Below, one piece after another: positions 26,219 through 39,416 of a stretch of 64,000 nt of DNA. The stretch lies in NCBI GenBank assembly GCA_964006375.1, contig OZ023264.1, positions 18,056,717 through 18,120,716 of the forward strand, given 5' to 3'. Numbering within the stretch: position 1 is the first letter of the stretch; each line of letters starts with the position of its first letter. Under the pieces are notes generated by a model that was not told the origin of the DNA, did not search any database, and worked only from the letters and a program-made list of their open reading frames with translations. Origin of the DNA: Tillus elongatus (lineage: Eukaryota > Arthropoda > Insecta > Coleoptera > Cleridae). The position numbers and the translations under genes are program-made.

Positions 26219-27345
26219 GGTGGGGTACCATATACGCGTCGGTCGACCTAATGGAACTTGTTCGAATTTTCAAATTCTGTTTTTTCGTAGCATATGAAAG
26301 GTCTTGGTCTTTAAGATCTCTTCTGAAAATGTTGTCGATGATACAGTCTGTTGACAAAAAAAGATACATATCAAAGTTATATTTTTTAATGGAACATCCG
26401 GTATATTAGTCGGTTGTCGTAGTCAATACATAATATAAAGGTAAGTTACAATAGGATTCTCTATACCTACAACCTACCGTTTTTGAGAAATACAGCAATT
26501 TTTGAAAACGCAAGCCTATATGCATTTTTTTTTCTTATAATAAGAAACGTTGGAAAAATCTAATTAAAATTAGTATTTAGTAAGAGGATTTTTGCATGGA
26601 ATAGAAAGAAAATATTATGTAAAGTTATACAGGCTGGTCACTAACCTACTAGTCATATTTGACGCATATTATTGCAAATAACTCCCTTATTTCAAATAGC
26701 ACAACCTACATGTAATGGCATATCCCTTTACAAAATTGTATTATCCTTCTAATGCTACTAGGATTCCCTATACCTAACTCTAACAGTATAAAGTCGAACA
26801 GGTTCCATCCGTTAGAAAGAAAGACCGACGCGTATAGGGCGCCCCACCCAAAAGTGCTTAGCCTACAATAGAAAATGCGATATTTTTTAAAACAGAATTT
26901 TATTTGTTCAACATAACCTCTATAAGACTCATAGTTCACTGAGTAAATGTTCAAATATATGATGACAACTGATATGTAGACTTTAGTAACTCAATTCACC
27001 ACAACACATTTTACATTCCTGACTATGGTTTCGCTAATAACGCTAGCGTCTTCAGGGAGACGAACAATTAAGAATATTCATACTTCTAAAGGCGTAACGG
27101 TCGTCTGAAAATTGTGTAATGGAGAATTGGGTTCTTCAAAGTGTAGTGATGGTCCAGTGTGGACACTTTTGATAGGTGATACCAGTTTCTAAAAGAGCTA
27201 GAAAAAACTAGCCGACACGTTATAGACTCGACTTTTGTGAGAAAGCGAATACCGAAAAGCGCATATCGATATCTTGAACTGCTTAGGAGATACAGGTGGT
27301 TTTCTATTTTGTGCTTTTAGACCCACCCCGTAACTTATTTATTCG
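26216..27345 (-). repeat. 1.1-kb repeat block, inverted copy (MITE-like end, hammerhead-like motif)
   Basis: It corresponds in reverse to 39417-40533. One part (26216-26848) is bounded by inverted repeats containing CAGGGTGGGG and TATACGCGTCGGT, like a MITE of about 630 bp. The rest (to about 27345) includes CACCACAACACATTTTACAT and a hammerhead-like motif. A (TA)n tract (about 26153-26214) adjoins the same end in all copies. Confidence 0.75.
27017..27058 (-). ncRNA. Hammerhead-like motif in the 1.1-kb repeat
   Basis: The minus strand reads CTGAAGA, C, GCTA-GCGTTAT-TAGC, GAAAC, CATA, GTC, AGG. Core boxes and the GTC triplet are intact. There is an extra C after the first box, and stem I is weak (a C where the 39.7 kb copy has CT). 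Confidence 0.45.
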
Positions 27346-28067
27346 TATTCGTTAAAAAAAAAAGAAAATTTGAATCACCAACGACTTATGGGCCACCCTG
27401 TAATTGTGGAAATATTTTTTAAGATGTAGCTCAAGACATCCTATAATTAATGTATACAACTTTTTTTCGTAACTTGCATAATAACGGATATATTGAGCTT
27501 TAATCATTTTTTACGAAAATTCGACAAAAATTATATACCATTAAACGATAAACTCTCTAGCCAACACTACTGCCAAAGCATCAGAAAAAGGGTATATTTG
27601 AAATGAATTTTCTGCGAAAATTTTAGTAAAATGAAGGACAATGACGATTGAAACTAAGAGTTCAGGCTTTATCAAACAATATTCTTGAAACATTTTCCCT
27701 CCGTAGATCATATTAGGGTCATTGCCTAAATATTACAAATTCTGACGTTTTAAATCGCGACTTTGACGTTTTGAGGAAAACCCAAATTTATGTGTGTTTT
27801 AAATGCCTGTAACTTTTTTGTCCTTTAACCTACAGAGCTAAATTTTGGCAGGTAGCTTACTTAATGATCGAAGCCTGTGTACCAAATTTCGTTGCCCTGA
27901 CTTTGATAATTCCGGAGATATATATTTTTTTCGAATGAAAACTCACAATTTTCCCGGAAAACTCGTCCGATTTTCCTGACTAATCGAACTTATCCAAGCC
28001 ATTTACAAAAGGAAGGTACATACCAAATTTTAGCAAAATCGGCCCTTTTTTTTGAGTTATCGGGGTG

Positions 28068-28147
<80 letters not shown>

Positions 28148-28151
<4 letters not shown>

Positions 28152-30020
28152 AAGTTAATTTTCAACGAAAGAACATGCAAAATATTGTAAAAAATAAATA
28201 TAATAAAAAAATGTTCTCTGCAATATAATAATAATAAGGCAAACCAACTGTAAAAACATAATTGCTAAAAATAAACACCTTTTCCCACAGAAGCATAGCT
28301 TGTGTGTGGGATTTTGGGAATCTATATCAAATCGCATATTAACACAACAACAAAAAACAATTATAAATTCAAGTCGCTCTGTACCCCAATCAACAAACAA
28401 ACCCATCCAACATTGCAACCGGTCACCACCATATAGGCACATACTCTCACATGAAAATGCATCATTTTATAGATAATACCTGTTATGAACTGAACAGAAC
28501 TGGCCAGCGTTCCGCTGTATTCCCATTTACACTTTTCTTGCACCAACTATATCAATTCACCATACACACATAAATACACAGCTTTGTTTTCACCACGTAC
28601 ATACCAGTCTTCGCACTCCCATTCATACACTTATATGTGCTCCAAGGCTCCATATTCACTCACACCACATACCTCAACATGCCCTCACCTACTCTCAATA
28701 TGCACACACATTCGTAAACAAAATAACAGCGCCACACGCTCGTGCACCCAACATTCCATCAATATCAGCACATTTTTCCAATCCTGCTGTTGATGGTGCC
28801 ATAACCTGTCTATGCACGATTCGATGGACTAGTTCACGTGCAGTAAATATCTACTTTTTAATCTTAGTTTCAAATCTACTATAAGGTCCAGTGCTTCCAG
28901 TGTCACCAGGCAGTGCATTATAGAGTCGACCGTAATAAAACAAGTGACATTGCTGCCCCACAGTTTTCCGTGGCCAATTTGTCACCACTTTGTTACTCCT
29001 ATTGCGGAATTCATACACAGGATTACATAGCTCCAGGGTATCATCACATCTCTTAAGATACAATATTGAATTCAGGGCGAATATTTGTTCTAGGTCCATC
29101 ACGCCTGCCTCGTCATATACGAGACGAGACGGGCAAGTACGTGCCTTTCCCATCATTAATCTGAGGATCCATCTCTGAGCTACCTTAACGTTTCTTGGGT
29201 GACACTCTGCAGCTCCACCCCAAGATATAATCTCATATCTCAAGTGACTCTCAACTAGTGAATAATATAATATTTTCATCTGTTTATACTCCAGAATGTT
29301 CTTCAGATACTTGAATATATAAACCAAATTTCTCAGTTTTTTTGTCAGAAAATCAGCATGCTTATGCCACCTTAAATTTGAATCTATTATTATTCCTAGA
29401 TACTTAACTTCCATCGCAGACTTGATTTCCATATTTGTAGATTTATCTATGCTCAAAGACTGATATGATGGTCCGCTATCCACATAGTTCGAAAAAGCAA
29501 CATAGCATGTCTTATTTACATTAATTGTAAGGTGGTTTTGGTCAAACCAGTTGTTTATTTTGGCGAGATCTGTCTCCACCTTTTCTCTAAGTGCATCTAA
29601 GGAATCAGCACTATAGAAAACCACCGTGTCGTCTGCAAAACTTATTATATTTCCCGTTGTTTCCTGCTGAAATAGTGAATTCGGATAGATAATAAACAAC
29701 AGCTGCTCCAAAACACTTCCCTGTGGCACACCATAGGTGACATTTCTAAGCTCACTGTATGTTCCGTTAATACATACGCACTGAATGCGATCACTTAGGT
29801 AACTATGAAACAATTTCAAAGCCACCCCCCTTACCCCCATATCGAACAACTTATCAAGTAATATTCTGTGACTGACGGTATCAAACGCCTTCTCTAAGTT
29901 CAAAAAGACGCAAAGGTTCTGTTTACCAGAGTCCAGCGCCCCACATATCAACCCAGTCAAGTCAGCCATGGCATCCTCCGTGCTCTTACCTTCGGTAAAA
30001 CCAAACTGACTTTTAGAAAG

Positions 30021-30024
<4 letters not shown>
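28148..30024 (-). mobile_element. Non-LTR retrotransposon (Jockey-like), 5'-truncated
   Basis: A minus-strand RT-bearing fragment lies between two (TA)n tracts. The frame is cut at its N-terminal side by TA repeats. The 0.7 kb left of the stop (28148-28850) has no gene and is probably its 3' untranslated region; that is inference. Confidence 0.7.
28851..30023 (-). pseudogene. LINE reverse transcriptase, N-terminally truncated
   Basis: A 390-codon open frame contains Q-F-G-F-x-E-G-K-S-T, motif A as F-L-N-L-E-K-A-F-D-T-V, G-V-P-Q-G-S-V-L, F-A-D-D (residues 129-132) and a Jockey/CR1-type C-terminal region (Y-L-G-I-I-I-D, R-L-Y-N-A-L-P). The first catalytic Asp of motif A is Asn (residue 42), and the usual Gly-Pro after G-S-V-L is Glu-Gln, so it is probably dead even though the frame is open. 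Endonuclease and RT fingers are missing. The first Met is not a real start. Confidence 0.85.
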
Positions 30025-30110
<86 letters not shown>

Positions 30111-30245
30111 ATATAAAAATTGAAACTGACCCCGGATATGGATTCTAGGGATCCTAGTTCGCGCTCATTTGCAAATTTTTTTTCAAAATTCAAAAGTCGG
30201 GATCTCCCCATTAGTGATTTTTTTTACGAAAATTCACTAAAAATG

Positions 30246-30734
30246 CCAATTTTCACCAAATCACCCCTTATTCATCCCCTACCCCCTGAAACGATCTTAT
30301 CCATAAACAATTCGAGGCGTTCCTTCGTCGGCTGCTAACTGGATACCAAATTTGAAGATGATATCTCAATTCGTTTGAAAGCTATTGCGCCTATTAACAG
30401 ATACACGTACATGCCGACAGACCGACAGACGGACCGAGCGGCAGACTGACAGACAAAAAATTTTCGTTCCAGAATCAAGTTTTATATATGTTTTGAGACT
30501 TTTTACGCCCTTTTATAAAAAAAATCGAAATTTCTGACAACAATAATCCACCCCCACACATCTAACCCCAAATTTAATTTTAGCACAGCATACCAGATGC
30601 AATTAAATTTTTTCTAATAAATGAACCCTAGAATGTTATATTACTCGAGTTTTAACGAAAAAATGTCAATTTTCACCAAATTACCCCCCACTCATCTACT
30701 ACCCCACAAGCGATTTTACCCAAAAACAATCCTT
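30246..30734 (+). repeat. Interspersed repeat R, left part, two copies
   Basis: Two copies of AATTTTCACCAAAT...CCC-rich...GATTTTA(C)CC are present (30246 and 30663). The first also has CAATTCGTTTGAAAGC and a GACCGACAGAC tract. The second is interrupted near 30734 by the LINE; the repeat resumes at 34407. Confidence 0.7.
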
Positions 30735-33700
30735 AGCATGAAATTAAAGGAAGAGCAAATAGATATTGCTCTTCTCCAAGAGCCCTGGACCGCTAATTCG
30801 GAACGAACTAAAGGGCTGGGTAACACTTCTGGTAAGATAGTAGAGGTGGGCTCTGGTACTAACCCCAGAGCCTGTATCTGGATCAGAAACAACTTGCAGT
30901 ATTTTACACTTTCAGAGTACTGCACCAAGGACATGGCATCCATCCATCTCGTGATCACATCCGGGGGGACCAGGCTGGAAGTAGTGGCCTGTTCGGCCTA
31001 TTTCCCTGGAGACAGAGATGCAGAACAACCACCTCCAGCAGAGGTGCGGAAATTGATCGCCTACTGCAAGAGGAACAACTATCACCTCGTAATGGGGTGT
31101 GATGCGAACTCCCATCACTTGGCTTGCGGGAGCACGGACACTAACAGACGAGGTGAATCACTATTTGAATACATTTTAGGGGAGGAGCTGGTTGTCAACA
31201 AGATAGGCTCGGAACCCACCTTTCTTACAGCTAACCGGAGAGAGGTTTTAGATCTTACGATCAGCTCAAGGCTTTTGAGCTCAAAAATCCTCAAATGGAG
31301 GGTGTCGTCTGAACCCTCATGTTCAGACCATGCCCATATCCTATTTGAGATTGAAACAGGCCCTAGACCTGTAGTGGAGTATCGGGACCCGAGGAGGACG
31401 GATTGGGAGGGATACAAACAGTCCCTCGCCGGCAGACTTGGGTCCGCAATCCCCACAGTGAGGGATCGTGATGAGATCGAGATTGCGGCCGAACAGGTTA
31501 GGGAAGCTATGGTCTCTGCCTATCACGAAAACTGTCCACTGACGTCAAAGAGAGACAGTCGGGGGTCTACTTGGTGGAATAATAACCTCGATAAACTACG
31601 AAGAGAAGTTAGACGTCTCTTCAATCGTGCTAAGATTACAGGCAACTGGGAGCAATATAAAACTGCTCTAACACATTATAATAAAGAGATCAGGAACGCT
31701 AAGAGGGGGTCCTGGAGGAAGTTCTGCGGGGACATTAATAATTTGCCCAGCAGCGCCAGAATCCACAGGATTCTCTCACGCGACCGTGTACAGGAACTGG
31801 GATCGATAAAACGACCAGATGGTTCCTTTACTGAATCTCGGAAAGAAACGTTAGAGCTCTTAGCACACACACACTTCCCAGATTGTCTGATCCTGAGCAA
31901 CGGTGAGGTCCTATCAGCTGAGGGACGATCTAAACGCCCCCAAAGGGAGGACTGGCTAGTTGCTCGGAGAATAGTTACAGCCTCGGCAGTGGAGTGTGCT
32001 GTGAATCATTTCCAGCCATTCAAGTCGCCAGGGGAGGATGAGGTGGTACCGGTCCTACTACAAAAGGGACTGGAGATTCTCCTACCCTTCCTTATCAGGC
32101 TGTTCAGAGCCAGTCTGGCCTGGAACTATATTCCTTCCAGCTGGACGGTGGTTAGGGGGGTTTACATTCCCAAATTGGGACGTAATGACCTCCTACCTAC
32201 TTCACTGAGACCTCTCAGTATTACATCATTCCTCCTGAAGGGATTGGAAAAAATACTGGACGGACACATTAGGGGGAACATCTTACCCAAGAACCCCCTA
32301 AATACCCACCAGTATGCCTATCAAACTGGCAAATCAACTGAGTTAGCGCTCAATGACCTCGTCGAGAAGATCACACACTCTCTGAAAAATGGAGAGGTTG
32401 CGGTGGCGGCATTTCTCGACATAGAAGGAGCATTTAATAATGCATTACCAATCTCCCTCTACGAGGCCACTATCGCTAGGGGGGTGGAACCTACCATTTG
32501 TGGCTGGATCGGAAACATGCTGCACAATCGGACCATTATTACCTCATTACGGGGAGAGGTGGTCAGCGTTAGGGCTGCGAGAGGGTGTCCTCAGGGGGGC
32601 GTTCTATCCCCCCTGTTGTGGTCCCTCTTTGTGGACGACCTGCTGGCTATCCTCGGACTCTGGGAGGTTGAGGTCCAGGCGTATGCGGATGATCTCGTCA
32701 TAATGGTTAGAGGCAAATCTGAGGAGGAACTGTCTAGTACTCTTCAAGAAGCACTAAATGTAGTCAATGATTGGTGCCATAGGGAACAGATGTCTGTGAA
32801 CCCTCGCAAAACGATCATTGTCCCGTTCAACAGAAGAAGAAGGTTGGACAAATTAAAACCACCTAATCTTATGGGAGAAAACATTCCATTTTTGGACCAA
32901 GCAAAATATCTGGGAGTTATCCTAGATAAGAAGCTCAACTGGGACAGACAGTTAGAAAATGTTATCCGCAGGGCTAAGATGTCCCTGTGGACCTGCCGGA
33001 GAATCTGTGGGAACAACTGGGGAACAAACCCCCAACAGATGTACTGGCTCTATGTAGTGGTTATCAGACCTATGATAACATATGGAGCCATAGTTTGGTG
33101 GCCTAAGGTACTTCGTGGTCCCGCGAGGGCCAAACTTGCTCATCTACAGAGACAAGCATGTCTGATGATAACGGGAGCGATAAGCACCGCACCATCAGTC
33201 GCTCTGGAGGTCCTCCTCAATATTCCCCCACTTCACATATGGTTGGAGAGTGTGGCGAGGTGGACAACGTACAGACTAATACAAACGGCAGATAACATGC
33301 CGAGGGAAGTCAGTTTGAGGGGGTCCGGACTCCTTGATGACAGTGATTGTCACAGGATTCTGGGAATGGTCTCGGACTTGATGCCTACAAAAATCAGCAG
33401 AGATCTGTCTTTCAAGACCGTCCTCCCGGAAAGGGAGGACTGGGACCGGAACCAATCGACCTTGTTGAGAGCGGACCTCTGCTGGTACTCTGACGGCTCC
33501 AAAACCAATATGGGAGTAGGAGCCGGCGCATATGGGGGCAGCACCGATGCTAGACTATCAGCTAGCCTCAGCAAGTACGCAACCATACACCAGGCAGAAG
33601 TTTATGCCATCGAGATGTGTGCAAGGGAAAGCTTAAAAGACCTATGCACAAACAAATCGATAAAGATATATGCAGATAGCCAAGCTGCAATAAAGGCTCT

Positions 33701-34317
33701 TGGTTCCTACCGGTGCAATGCAAAGACGGTATGGAGTTGTAAATCTGCCCTTAACGAATTGGGCAGCTGTAATGAGGTGTCGCTGGTCTGGATACCGGGT
33801 CACTCGGACCATGATGGCAACGTTGCGGCAGACGCGCTTGCCAGGAGTGGTGCCCAGTGTGACTTTGCCGGACCAGAACCGGTGCTGGGAATAACATCTT
33901 GCACAGCAAAACGCACCTTAAAGACCTGAACAGATAGAAGGACAATTCAATATTGGCAAAATCTTCCAGGATTAGCTCACTCTAAGGCCTTCATAAATGG
34001 CCTGTCTGAGTCAAGGGCTAAGAAACTTCTAGAGTTGAACAGACAACAACTGAGTACTCTAGTCGGCCTGTATACAGGACACTGTCGCTTGCGGCATCAC
34101 ATGCACCGTATTGGGATCGGTCAGGAGACCGAGTGCCGGCTGTGTATGGAGAATGACGAAACAGCAGAGCACGTGCTGTGTTCCTGTCCGGCAGCGGATA
34201 GGACTAGACACCTGCTCTTTTGGCAAGGTAAAGCTTGCTCCAGAGGATCTGGATCAACTTTCGCCCGCAAAGGTTATCGACCTCTGTAGGAGGCTGGATT
34301 TGTTGGGCGAAATATAG
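30621..34317 (+). pseudogene. LINE endonuclease/RT/RNase H polyprotein, nearly intact
   Basis: The main frame covers 30621-33929, but about its first 37 codons come from the flanking repeat; LINE sequence begins near residue 38. Endonuclease: L-L-Q-E-P-W (Glu54) through S-D-H (residues 235-237). RT: F-L-D-I-E-G-A-F (Asp600) and Y-A-D-D (residues 688-691). RNase H: Y-S-D-G-S (Asp958), E-V-Y-A-I-E and A-D-S-Q-A. A TGA at 33927 and a one-base shift near 34225-34245 separate the C-terminus, which has a C-x2-C...H...C knuckle and ends L-D-L-L-G-E-I at 34317. The RNase H after RT points to the R1/LOA/I assemblage; the clade is not resolved. All catalytic residues look present, so the copy is recent but disabled at the 3' end. 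Confidence 0.85.
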
Positions 34318-34406
34318 ACATTAGGCGTGAGCCACAATAGACCTTATGGTCGCGGTGGAGGGACCGATATGGACCACTCACAATCTAACCTAACCTAACC
34401 TAACCT
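30735..34406 (+). mobile_element. Non-LTR retrotransposon with EN, RT and RNase H (R1/LOA/I group)
   Basis: The element sits inside repeat R. It is 5'-truncated within the start of the endonuclease and ends with a conserved 3' stretch (GAGCCACAATAGACCT, TCGCGGTGGAGGGAC) followed by about four CTAAC repeats (34386-34406). A gag-like ORF1 is absent. The tail matches in style the (CTAAT)n tail of the related stub at 40862-41084. Confidence 0.8.
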
Positions 34407-34628
34407 AGTCGTCGGGTGCTAACTGTGCCAAATTTGAAGACGATATCTCAATTCGTTCTAAAGTTATCGTGGCTACAAATAGACAGATCAACAGACCGAC
34501 AGACCGACAGGCCGTCAGACCGACAGACCGACAGGCCGTCAGACCGACAGACCGACAGGCCGTCAGACCGACAGACCGACAGACCGACAAAGCGACAGAT
34601 CCACAGACCGACAGACCGACAGATCGAT
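34407..34628 (+). repeat. Repeat R, right part, with a 24-bp tandem repeat
   Basis: It resumes with GTGCTAACTGTGCC and ACGATATCTCAATTCG. Between about 34490 and 34625 a unit of 24 bp (AGACCGACAGACCGACAGGC plus CGTC) is repeated about four times, then decays. Confidence 0.8.
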
Positions 34629-34798
34629 TCACTAATGAGCGTATCGCCACTTTTGAGCTTAAAAAAAATTCTTCACATGAGCGCAAGCTGGGACCCCAAG
34701 AACTCATATCCGGGGTCAGTTTCAATTTTCCTATGTTTACAATAACACCACAGTAAGACAATACATATATGTATTACACTGATAACTCAATAAAAAAC
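34629..34798 (-). repeat. Helitron-like hairpin-side fragment
   Basis: CACTAATGAGCG, a CATATCCGGGGTCAGTTTCA block and a TGTATTACACTGATAACTCA block are present without a (TA)n core. Confidence 0.6.
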
Positions 34799-35369
<571 letters not shown>

Positions 35370-35828
35370 TAAACCTATTTACAAATGAACTTTAATAAGA
35401 TATTATGCTGTGACAATACCTCTCTTCAAGCACCCTAAAATATAATCAAAATGTGCACAGTTATATATGTTTTATTTCTTTTTCCCTTGTCTTAATACAC
35501 TACATATTTTATGACAATCGATTTAATTTACTTATTTGATTTCATAAATAGTCGGTTAATAGTGACTTGGAATGAAGTAGACACCACATCTTCAAACATA
35601 TTAAGAGAATATGAGTAAATCAACAGCAACTGGGAATGAATTCGGTCAGTCGCCCAGCCACGTGGTTAAAAAACACTGTTTGCATGAGTGGTTACAACTC
35701 TAGATCTAAATAAAAGGACTGTAACAGCGGCAGAAGCAGAAGTCAATGGAAGGTTGATGAATGAATCTCATGAGTCAATAAGAAAAGCATTGACTAACCA
35801 ACAGCAACCACATACTTATGATTTAAAC
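35370..35828. other. Unassigned sequence
   Basis: No frame or repeat end was recognised. This may be unique host DNA. Confidence 0.5.
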
Positions 35829-36333
<505 letters not shown>

Positions 36334-36960
36334 TAACGGGCCGACTTCGGTCATCCATTTTGCAAACGGCTTGGGGAAGTTCGTTAGCCGGGAAAATCGG
36401 CCCAGTTTTTCCCGAAAAAGTTTGTGTTTTATTCGTAAAATCTTTATATCTCCGGAAAATACAAAGTTATGACAACTTAATTTGGTACGCACATTTACGT
36501 CATTAAAAGTAAACTAGGCACCAAAATTTGGATCTGTAAGTTAAAAGACAAAAAAGTTATATGCATTTAAAGAAGAAAATTTGGGTGTCACCGATGATCA
36601 GAAAAGCGCCCAAAAACAAAATATGTTGTATGGATAACAAAATCTATTGTATATTAGACAATGATTAAGTTTTTTTGTCGCAAAAAGGTTAAGAAATGCC
36701 AGAAAAATTACTCTGAGAATTATTTTTTTCTCTTAAACGTCAACGTCACGATTTGAAACGTCAATATTGGCACCTTTTAGGCAAAGAATACGGGTTGTGT
36801 AGAGAAATTGTCCCAAGAAATGTGTTTTACAAACCCTAAAGTTTCAGCTTCAACCCTCATTGTACTTCATTTTACTCAAATGTTTCCAGAAAATTCATTT
36901 TAAAAGGAACCCTTCTCTAATGTATTGGCAGTAGTTTCAGTTATAGGGTTTATTCTAATT
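36334..36960 (-). repeat. Helitron-like long-arm fragment
   Basis: Long-arm blocks (GCTTGGGGAAGTTCGTTAGC, CTCCGGAAAATACAAAGTTA, TGTTTCCAGAAAATTCATTT) lie in the opposite orientation to the previous copy, with no ends. Confidence 0.6.
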
Positions 36961-37204
36961 GATACATGAAGCAAAAAAAAATGTTTCCCTTTATAAGCAC
37001 ATTGCAGGCACGGAGCTGCGTGAAATTTAGCACAGTTAAAGTTCATATAAAGAAGGAGATCAGAAAAATAAAGTGTATGTATAATATGCGTTACAGATAG
37101 ATTAAACAATGCTTTTTTAATTAGACAGACGGCTCCCCAGTGCCAGGTCCGAGTTGACGGTTAATATATTAATCTGTCAATGTATTGACAATTTGTCAAG
37201 ACCC

Positions 37205-37737
37205 TAGTAGCATTTGAAAGATAATAAAATTTTGTAAAGGGATATGCCATTACATGTAGGGTGTGCTATTTGAAATAAGTAAGTTATTTGCAATAATGTG
37301 CGTCAAATATGACTAGTAGGTTAGTGACCACCCTGTATAACTTTACATAATATTTTCTTTCTACTCCATGCAAAAACTCTCTTACTAAATACTAATTTTA
37401 CTTAGATTTTTCCTACGTTGCTTATTGTAAGAAAAAAAAATTGCATACAGGCTTGCATTTACGAAAATTGCTGTATTTGTCAAAAACGGTAGGTTGTAGG
37501 TATAGGGAATCCTATTGTAACTTACCTTTATATTATCTCTTGACTACGAAAATCGACTAACATACCGGATGTTCCATTAAAAAATATAACTTTGTTATCT
37601 ATCTTTTTTTGTCAAGAGACTGTATCATCGACAACATTTTCAGAAGATGCCAGACCTTCCATTTGCTACGAACAAACAGAATTTGAAAATTCGAACAGGT
37701 TCCATTGGATCGACCGACGCGTATATGGTGCCCCACC

Positions 37738-37741
<4 letters not shown>
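37205..37741 (+). repeat. 1.1-kb repeat block, partial copy
   Basis: It matches the right half of 39417-40533, including CGACGCGTATATGGTGCC and CCCCACCCTGTATA, which runs directly into the (TA)n of the next copy. The left half with the hammerhead-like motif is absent. Confidence 0.75.
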
Positions 37742-37819
<78 letters not shown>

Positions 37820-39247
37820 CACACCGATAACTCAAAAAATAATGGGCTGATTTTGATTAAATTTGGTGAATAAATTCCTTTTGCAAATGGCTTGGACAAG
37901 TTCGTTAGCCAGGAAAATCTATCCAGGTTTTCCCGAAAAATTTTGTGTTTTCTTTCGAAAAAAAATTATATCTCCGGAATTAACAAAGTAAGGGCAACCA
38001 AATTTCATATGCGGATTTATTTATAGGTAAGTTACCTACCAAAATCTAGCTCCGTAGGTTAAAGGATAAAAAAGTTACAGGCATTCAAAGAAAAATAAAT
38101 TTGGATTTTCCTCAAAACGTCAAAATTGCGATTTTCAACGTCAAAATTGGTGAGTACATTCCTTTCGCAAGTCGCTTGGATAATTTTGTTAGCCAGGAAA
38201 ATCCGCCGTGGTTTTCCCGGAAAAATTTGTGTTTTCTTTCGCAAAATATTTATATCTCCAAAATTAACAAAGTAAGGGCAACCAAATTTAATAAGCTGGT
38301 TTATATCGTTATAGGTGTGCCACCTACCAAAATTTAGCTCTGTAGGTCAAAAGACAAAAAAGTTATGGGCATTTAAAGAAAAATAAATTGGAGGTTTCCT
38401 CAAAACGTCAAAGTGACAATTGAAAACGTCAAAATTCGCAACATTTAGGCAAATAACTTGAATCTAATACGATCTATGGAAAGAAAATGTCTCAAGAAGA
38501 ATGTTTTACATACACCGAACTCTTAGTTTCAACCGTCATTGTCCTTCATTTTACTAAAATATTTCCAGAAAATTCATTTCTAATAGACCCTTTCTCTGAT
38601 GCTTGGCAGTAGCCTTAGCTATAGAGTTTATTGTTTAATGGTATATAATTTTTGTCGAATTTTCGTAAAAAATCAATAAAGCTCAATATATTCGTTATTA
38701 TACAAGATATGAAAAAATATTGTATACCTTAATTATACGGTGTTTTGAGCTACATCTTACAAAATTATTGCGACAATCACAGGGTGGCCCATAAGTCGTT
38801 GGTGATACAAATAATTTTTTTTGTCGAAAACGCCTTATTTTTTTGCATTTTCCATCGAAATATAATGCATGTTTGTAAGTTAAGAAATTCTGGAGGCAGC
38901 AAGTGCGTTGTAGTTGCGAATTTTGATTAAATGCTTCATATTTGAAAAGCTCAATTTGCTATTAACCTATAAGGTTGACCAAGAAACGGATTTTTTCAGT
39001 AACACTTTTGGTTTACTTTTGGAAATTTCTGTACGTTTTCAAACAATCAAGTTATTTTGATGAAACATGGCACATTGTTTTTACTAGATAGGTTATACTG
39101 GTAATCAAATTTGATGCCTGCTTTTTCTATATAGGTTATACTGGTAACCAAAATTGATGTCTGCTTTCTTAAAAAGAAAACACACATATTTGCAATAAAA
39201 ACATTTTAATGAAAATTCACTACCATAACGCACTTGCTGCGTCCCGA
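37742..39247 (-). mobile_element. Helitron-like element lacking its hairpin side
   Basis: (TA)n at 37742-37815 is followed by the long arm with a duplicated block (TGGCTTGGACAAGTTCG near 37886 and TCGCTTGGATAATTTTG near 38171), then the terminal module with inverted ends (from about 38889) and GCGTCCCGA at 39247. Confidence 0.7.
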
Positions 39248-39416
39248 GATTTTTTTAATTAGACAGGCGGCTTCCCAGTGCCAGGTCCGAGTTGACGGTT
39301 AATATATTAATCTGTCAATGTATTAACAATTTGTCAAGACTTGGAGCGCCATTTGATACGTTCAGAAAAGTGCCTCAAGTATAGTTTCTCAGAAGCAAAA
39401 AATATTCATAAATAAA

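Larger units (their letters stand above)
27362..30245 (+). mobile_element. Helitron-like copy split by a LINE inside its (TA)n
   Basis: The long arm runs 27362-28074 and leads into (TA)n (28075-28147). After a 1.88-kb insertion the (TA)n resumes (30025-30106), followed by the hairpin-side arm and TTCACTAA at 30245. Removing 28148-30024 restores a normal family structure. The TC-end module is absent. Confidence 0.75.

Noticed and set aside
26116..26409. Protein-coding frame after a TA run
   Set aside because: It crosses a microsatellite and a non-coding repeat block that is also present at 37.6 and 40.4 kb without a conserved frame.
30621..33929. A single host gene of 1102 codons
   Set aside because: Its domains are endonuclease, RT and RNase H of a LINE, and its first 37 or so codons are flanking repeat.
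34386..34406. A telomeric CCTAA array
   Set aside because: Only about four units, and they coincide with the 3' tail of a LINE.
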